Positions 60,705 to 64,000 of a stretch of 64,000 bases of DNA are shown piece by piece (position 1 is the stretch's first letter; every line of letters starts with the position of its first letter). The stretch comes from Streptomyces sp. NBC_00162. GTDB lineage: Bacteria; Actinomycetota; Actinomycetes; Streptomycetales; Streptomycetaceae. The translations under genes and the position numbers were made by a program. The notes below the pieces were generated by a model, which saw only the letters and a program-made list of their open reading frames with translations, was not told the origin of the DNA and did no database searches. The stretch spans positions 2,666,001 to 2,730,000 of the forward strand of contig NZ_CP102509.1 in assembly GCF_024611995.1 (NCBI RefSeq), written 5' to 3'.

Positions 60705-61694
60705 TCAGGCAGAAGCCAGATCGACGGGCTGGCCCGTGCGCACCGACGCGTAGGCCGCCTCGACGACCCGCAGCGTGCGTACGCCGGCGGCGCCGTCCGG
60801 GCCGGCTCCCTGCCCCTGGCCGGCCGCGGCGGCGACGAACGCGCCGAGCATGACCGCGTACAGGTCGGCCCCGCCGGCCTCCCACCGCTCACCGCCCGTG
60901 GCGGCGTCGAATCCGCCGAGCAGCCGCGGGCGGGCATTGAACTCCACGCTCGCCTTCTCACCGATGAAGGTCATGGCCGGTCCGCTGAGGGCCGACCGGT
61001 TCGCCGACAGGATCCGGCTGCAGTCGATGGACGCGACCGCCCCGCTCGCGTACCGCACGGAGACGAGTGCTGCGCTCTCCACGCCCGGCTGCCCGCTGAG
61101 GACGCTGTTCGACTGCGCGTACACCTGCTCCGCCGGCTCCCCGCCGAGCACCGCGTCCACCAGGTCGAGCAGGACCGCCGCGTTGGCACCCAGCGCCCCG
61201 CCGTCCTGCGCTCCCCCGGTCGCGGGGGTGTTGTACGACCCGTGCATGGTCGTCAGCGTGCCAAGGGCCTCACCGGCGGCGATGCCCTCGCGCACGGCGG
61301 TGAACGCCGGGCTGAAGCAGGCCGGCGACGCCAGGGTCAGCCGCACCCCCGCATCCTCACAGGCGCGCACCATGGCCCGGGCGTCCGCCTCCTTGGCCGC
61401 CATCGGCTGCTCGACCAGCACGTGCGCCCCGGCCTCGGCCGCCCGCTCGACCAGTTCCCGGCGGCGGGCGACCTCGCTGGTGACCACCACGGCCTCGGGG
61501 CGCAGCGCGAACACCTCGTCCCAGCCGTCCGCGTACGGAGCGTCCAACTCCGCGGCCACGGCCCGCCCCCGGGCGGGATCACCCGGCGCACCGTCGGGGT
61601 CCGCGATGATCAGCTCGACGCCGGGCATGCCGTGCAGCAGCCGGGCGTACGTCGCGGCGCGCTCATGGGCGAACGACAACACGGCGACCTTCAT
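60705..61694 (-). CDS. Gfo/Idh/MocA-type oxidoreductase homologue, probably without catalytic residues
   Basis: 329 residues from ATG at 61694, which overlaps the TGA of the upstream gene as ATGA; a longer upstream frame lies entirely inside that gene and is rejected. The N-terminus MKVAVLSFAHERA replaces the GxGxxG nucleotide loop with the SFAH variant found in some family members. The family EKP motif is EQP here (95-97), losing the catalytic Lys. The later segment that normally carries Asp and His before a conserved D-x-x-x-x-x-x-G has neither (GANAAVLLDLVDAVLG). It may bind cofactor or form a complex with its partner rather than catalyse. Paired dehydrogenases (rifS, rifT) precede rifA in the rifamycin cluster; a relationship is plausible but based on position and family only. 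Confidence 0.8.
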   Translation of the reverse strand: MKVAVLSFAHERAATYARLLHGMPGVELIIADPDGAPGDPARGRAVAAELDAPYADGWDEVFALRPEAVVVTSEVARRRELVERAAEAGAHVLVEQPMAAKEADARAMVRACEDAGVRLTLASPACFSPAFTAVREGIAAGEALGTLTTMHGSYNTPATGGAQDGGALGANAAVLLDLVDAVLGGEPAEQVYAQSNSVLSGQPGVESAALVSVRYASGAVASIDCSRILSANRSALSGPAMTFIGEKASVEFNARPRLLGGFDAATGGERWEAGGADLYAVMLGAFVAAAAGQGQGAGPDGAAGVRTLRVVEAAYASVRTGQPVDLASA

Positions 61695-62677
61695 GCGGCG
61701 GCCCCCTTCACGGTCAGTTCCACGGCACGTCCGGTCCACGCGGACTCCGCCGCGGCTTGGGTGATACGGATGGCGGCCAGTCCGTCCCGCGCTCCGAGCC
61801 GCGGCTCGGGACCGCCCGTGAATCCCTGGGCGAACTCGCGGATCATGGAGACGAACGGCGTTTCCCCGAAGTGCGCGAGGTCCCCGGCCGAACCGCCGAA
61901 CCCCTGGACCTCCTGGGGCCATTCGGAGTCGTAGAGCACCGTCCCGCCCGTGCCCGAGACATGGCAGGTGAGGCGGTAGGGGGGCACCGGCGTCGCCATC
62001 CAGCGGCTCACGACCTGGCTGATCGCGCCACTGGCGTGGGTGAGGACGGCGGTTCCGACCCCGACGGCTCCCGTGGGGGCCGGTGCGGCGATGTCACCCT
62101 GGTAGTAGGCGTGCACGCGCACGACGTCCCCGAAGACCCACTGGGCGAGGTCGACGCCGTGCAGCATCTGGTCGGTCACGATGCCGCCCGACCGCGCGGA
62201 CGCCTGCCCGCTCCAGGGCCGCGGGTGGTATCCGGCCACCGTGAACCGGGCGACCGTGCCCGCTCCGACGCTGCCCGCCGCTACCAGCTCGCCGAGCCGA
62301 CCGTACGCCGGGGCGAAACGCACGTTGTGGGTCGGGTAGAGCCGTACGCCGGCCTGCTCGGCCGCTGCGACGATCTCCTCGGCCTCGGCGGTGGTGCTCG
62401 CCAGGGGCTTCTCGCACACCACGCCCGCACCCGCGGTGATGGCGGCCATGGCCATCGCGTGGTGGGTGCTCGTCGGGGTGCAGATGTCCACGACGTCCAC
62501 GCCGTCCAGCGCTTCCTCCAGGGAACCGACGGCCTTGGCACCGAACTCGCGCGCGAGCTCCTCGGCCCGGCCGTCGGTGGAGTGGACCCGCACCGACGCG
62601 CCGATGGTGGTCCACGCGTCCAGATGGAACCGTGCGATCAGCCCAGCGCCCATCAATGCCACTTCAAGTCGCTTCAT
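61691..62677 (-). CDS. Gfo/Idh/MocA-family NAD(P)-dependent oxidoreductase
   Basis: 328 residues. The Rossmann loop is GAGLIA (10-15), the catalytic-lysine motif CEKPLA (88-93, EKP at 89-91) is present, and the second motif GGIVTDQMLHGVDLAQW carries H173, so all expected catalytic features remain. The family oxidises or reduces hydroxyl/keto groups, often on sugars or cyclitols, with NAD(P). In AHBA clusters such dehydrogenases lie next to the PKS genes and are thought to act on starter precursors or on hydroxyls of the released macrolactam. ATG at 62677 follows GGGGGA. It is the first gene of a two-gene transcript with the overlapping, apparently inactive homologue downstream. The substrate is unknown. 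Confidence 0.88.
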   Translation of the reverse strand: MKRLEVALMGAGLIARFHLDAWTTIGASVRVHSTDGRAEELAREFGAKAVGSLEEALDGVDVVDICTPTSTHHAMAMAAITAGAGVVCEKPLASTTAEAEEIVAAAEQAGVRLYPTHNVRFAPAYGRLGELVAAGSVGAGTVARFTVAGYHPRPWSGQASARSGGIVTDQMLHGVDLAQWVFGDVVRVHAYYQGDIAAPAPTGAVGVGTAVLTHASGAISQVVSRWMATPVPPYRLTCHVSGTGGTVLYDSEWPQEVQGFGGSAGDLAHFGETPFVSMIREFAQGFTGGPEPRLGARDGLAAIRITQAAAESAWTGRAVELTVKGAAA

Positions 62678-62846
62678 GGCATCCCCCGCCTTTCTTCCCG
62701 ATCGTCTTGACAGGCGACCCGGCTACGGGAGCCCTCGGCCGGGCGCAGCCCCGGCATGACTGCCGACGCCCAGCACGTCTGAAGTCCGATCAGTCTCGCC
62801 CGCACCACCCGGGCGGGACCATCACCAGCGTGGGTAGTCTCAACCG
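62678..62846 (-). promoter_or_regulatory. Non-coding leader of the oxidoreductase pair
   Basis: A 169-base gap between the thymidine kinase terminator and the oxidoreductase gene. The promoter for the oxidoreductase pair should lie here. A TTGAGA-like element near the 62840 end is followed by TGATGG at about vegetative spacing, but the match is weak and I do not assign it. No regulator gene or conserved palindrome is visible. Confidence 0.4.
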
Positions 62847-62865
62847 GCACCCCGCCGGGGGGTGC
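62847..62865 (-). terminator. Terminator hairpin after thymidine kinase
   Basis: A perfect 7-bp stem, GCACCCC/GGGGTGC, around a 5-base loop, two bases past the kinase stop and without a T-run. It marks the boundary between the conserved chromosomal genes and the ansamycin locus. Confidence 0.7.
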
Positions 62866-62867
62866 GG

Positions 62868-63518
62868 TCAGGCGTGGTTGACCGGGAGGACGTCCGGGGA
62901 GAGGGCGCCCGCGCGGGCCGCGGCCGAGGTCATGCGGCGGCGGTGGTGGCGGCGGCAGAGGACCTCGTAGCCGATCTCCTCCGCCGGGCGGTTCACGTCG
63001 CCGACCACGACCTGCGCGCCCTCGACGACCATCTCGCCGCCCACCGTACGGGCGTTGTGGGTGGCCCGGGCGCCGCACCAGCACAGGGCCTCGACCTGGA
63101 GCTGCTCGAGGCGGTCCGCCAGCTCGATCAGGCGCTGCGAGCCGGGGAAGAGTTTGGTGCGGAAGTCCGTGGTGATGCCGAAGGCGAAGACGTCCATGTC
63201 GAGGTCGTCCACGATGCGGGCCAGCTGGTCGATCTGCTCCGGGGCCAGGAACTGCGCCTCGTCCACGATCACGTAGTCCGCCTTGCCGCCCTTGGAGAGC
63301 TGGGCGACCAGGTACGCGTACAGGTCCATGCCCTCCGGCGCCTCGATCGCCTCCGTCACCAGACCCAGCCGGGACGACAGCTTCCCCTCGCCCGCCCGGT
63401 CGTCCCGCGTGAAGATCACGCCCTGAAGCCCGCGCGCGTCACGGTTGTGCGCGATCTGGAGCGCCAGAGTGCTCTTTCCGCAGTCCATCGTTCCGGAGAA
63501 GAACACCAGCTCGGGCAT
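62868..63518 (-). CDS. tdk: Thymidine kinase, type II (TK1-like)
   Basis: 216 residues from ATG at 63518; the frame stays open further up but only inside the neighbouring gene region. The P-loop GTMDCGKST (9-17), DEAQF (86-90), the lasso-region cysteines LCWCGA and the C-terminal LCRRHH are the expected ATP-binding, catalytic and zinc-binding elements. It phosphorylates thymidine to dTMP in the salvage pathway. A Shine-Dalgarno-like GAAAGG lies somewhat far (13 bases) from the ATG. It is a housekeeping gene unrelated to ansamycin production and marks the right flank of the cluster. Confidence 0.95.
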   Translation of the reverse strand: MPELVFFSGTMDCGKSTLALQIAHNRDARGLQGVIFTRDDRAGEGKLSSRLGLVTEAIEAPEGMDLYAYLVAQLSKGGKADYVIVDEAQFLAPEQIDQLARIVDDLDMDVFAFGITTDFRTKLFPGSQRLIELADRLEQLQVEALCWCGARATHNARTVGGEMVVEGAQVVVGDVNRPAEEIGYEVLCRRHHRRRMTSAAARAGALSPDVLPVNHA

Positions 63519-63574
63519 GGGAAGTACAGAACCTTTCGGGTCGTGGGCGGGAGGGGAGGAGAGGGAAGGAGGGG

Positions 63575-64000
63575 TCAGGAGCGGATTTCGAGCAGCGGGA
63601 CGAGCTGCTCTGCCGCGGTCATGGAGCCGTGCATGCCGACGAGGGCGGACTCGTTGGGCTCGTTGCGCGACGCGGTGATCGCGACATCGGCCTGGGCGGC
63701 CGCGACCACGTCGCCGATCCGGCCGAGCACACGCTCGTCGCACTCCCCCGGCGTCCCGAACCAGCCCAGTTCCAGGGCCTCTTCGCGGCTCGCCACCCAG
63801 AAGCGGTCGCCGAGCACCTCGCGCCACACCGTCAGTACGTCGGCCTCGGCGCCCGGTACCGCGTAGACGTGCCGGGCCCGGCCCTCGCCGCCGAGCAGGG
63901 CCACGCCCGCGCCCAGCTCCCAGTCCTCGTCGAAGTCGATCCGGGAGTCCTCGTCGAAGGGGACGTCGACCATGCCGTGGTCCGCCGTCACGTACAGGGC
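63575..64000 (-). CDS. Alkaline-phosphatase-family / nucleotide pyrophosphatase protein, C-terminal part
   Basis: Partial; the 5' end is outside the window and 141 codons are visible. The fragment contains TADHGMVDV, a metal-binding Asp-His pair typical of the type I phosphodiesterase/nucleotide pyrophosphatase and alkaline phosphatase superfamily, and near the C-terminus ALVGMHGSMTAAEQLVPLL, whose HGS matches the last metal-ligand histidine region. The substrate is unknown. It precedes the thymidine kinase by 56 bp in the same direction and is probably co-transcribed with it. It belongs to the chromosomal flank, not to the biosynthetic cluster. Confidence 0.85.
   Translation of the reverse strand, partial: ALYVTADHGMVDVPFDEDSRIDFDEDWELGAGVALLGGEGRARHVYAVPGAEADVLTVWREVLGDRFWVASREEALELGWFGTPGECDERVLGRIGDVVAAAQADVAITASRNEPNESALVGMHGSMTAAEQLVPLLEIRS

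Noticed and set aside
61695..61922. N-terminal extension of the downstream oxidoreductase frame
   Set aside because: It lies fully inside the upstream oxidoreductase gene in another frame; ATG at 61694 with ATGA overlap gives the normal N-terminus.
62707..62712. Plus-strand TTGACA as a -35 box
   Set aside because: No matching -10 at proper spacing and no plus-strand gene to drive.
63519..63827. N-terminal extension of the thymidine kinase frame
   Set aside because: It overlaps the phosphatase-family gene antiparallel in codon use and lacks kinase homology; MPELVFFSGTMDCGKST at 63518 is the normal TK start.
1..64000. tRNA, rRNA, CRISPR arrays, insertion sequences or attachment sites
   Set aside because: No cloverleaf-like, spacer-repeat or transposase-like sequence was seen; the long repeats are homologous PKS domains.

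Overview
The window is about 64 kb of very GC-rich actinomycete DNA, most likely Streptomyces. High third-position GC produces huge spurious antisense reading frames. All real genes I recognise lie on the minus strand, so the biological order runs from high to low coordinates. About 62.7 kb of it is one natural-product locus: the modular polyketide synthase, release enzyme and part of the starter-unit pathway of an AHBA-primed (3-amino-5-hydroxybenzoic acid) ansamycin.

Right edge (62868-64000): a type II thymidine kinase and the 3' end of an alkaline-phosphatase-family gene look like ordinary chromosomal genes. A GC-rich hairpin just after the kinase stop separates them from the cluster. Next come two Gfo/Idh/MocA-type oxidoreductases overlapping by ATGA (60705-62677), closed by a perfect 14-bp stem with a UUCG loop. 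A 272-base non-coding stretch (60377-60648) then precedes what appears to be one very long operon: FMN-dependent quinone/azo reductase, cytochrome P450, five PKS genes (41396-58468, 30641-41365, 19775-30604, 14147-19660, 3446-14095), RifF-type amide synthase, a flavin-dependent halogenase-family protein, aminodehydroquinate synthase (RifG type), and the first 49 codons of an amino-DAHP synthase (RifH type) running off the left end. AHBA synthase itself is not in the window.

The PKS has an AHBA-activating CoA-ligase-like loading module and ten extension modules split 3+2+2+1+2. AT signatures give malonyl at modules 2 and 9 and methylmalonyl at the other eight. KR is active in module 1, absent in module 2 and dead in module 3. 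This is the rifamycin-type logic for a naphthalenic ansamycin, and the gene order PKS - amide synthase - aminoDHQ synthase - aminoDAHP synthase also resembles rif. No module has an ER domain.

The most interesting departures are: (1) KR5 has lost its catalytic Tyr (TAC to CAC, His) inside a 170-bp stretch otherwise identical to KR4, and also lacks about 15 lid-loop residues, predicting a ketone where rifamycin has the C-27 oxygen; (2) a halogenase-family gene sits between the amide synthase and aminoDHQ synthase genes; (3) the last four KRs share a one-codon deletion at the nucleotide-binding glycine motif; (4) one of the paired oxidoreductases has lost its catalytic residues; (5) there are recent gene-conversion tracts between distant modules. 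Together they suggest a naphthalenic ansamycin, probably halogenated and oxidised differently from rifamycin. The product identity is inference; the sequence alone does not name the compound.
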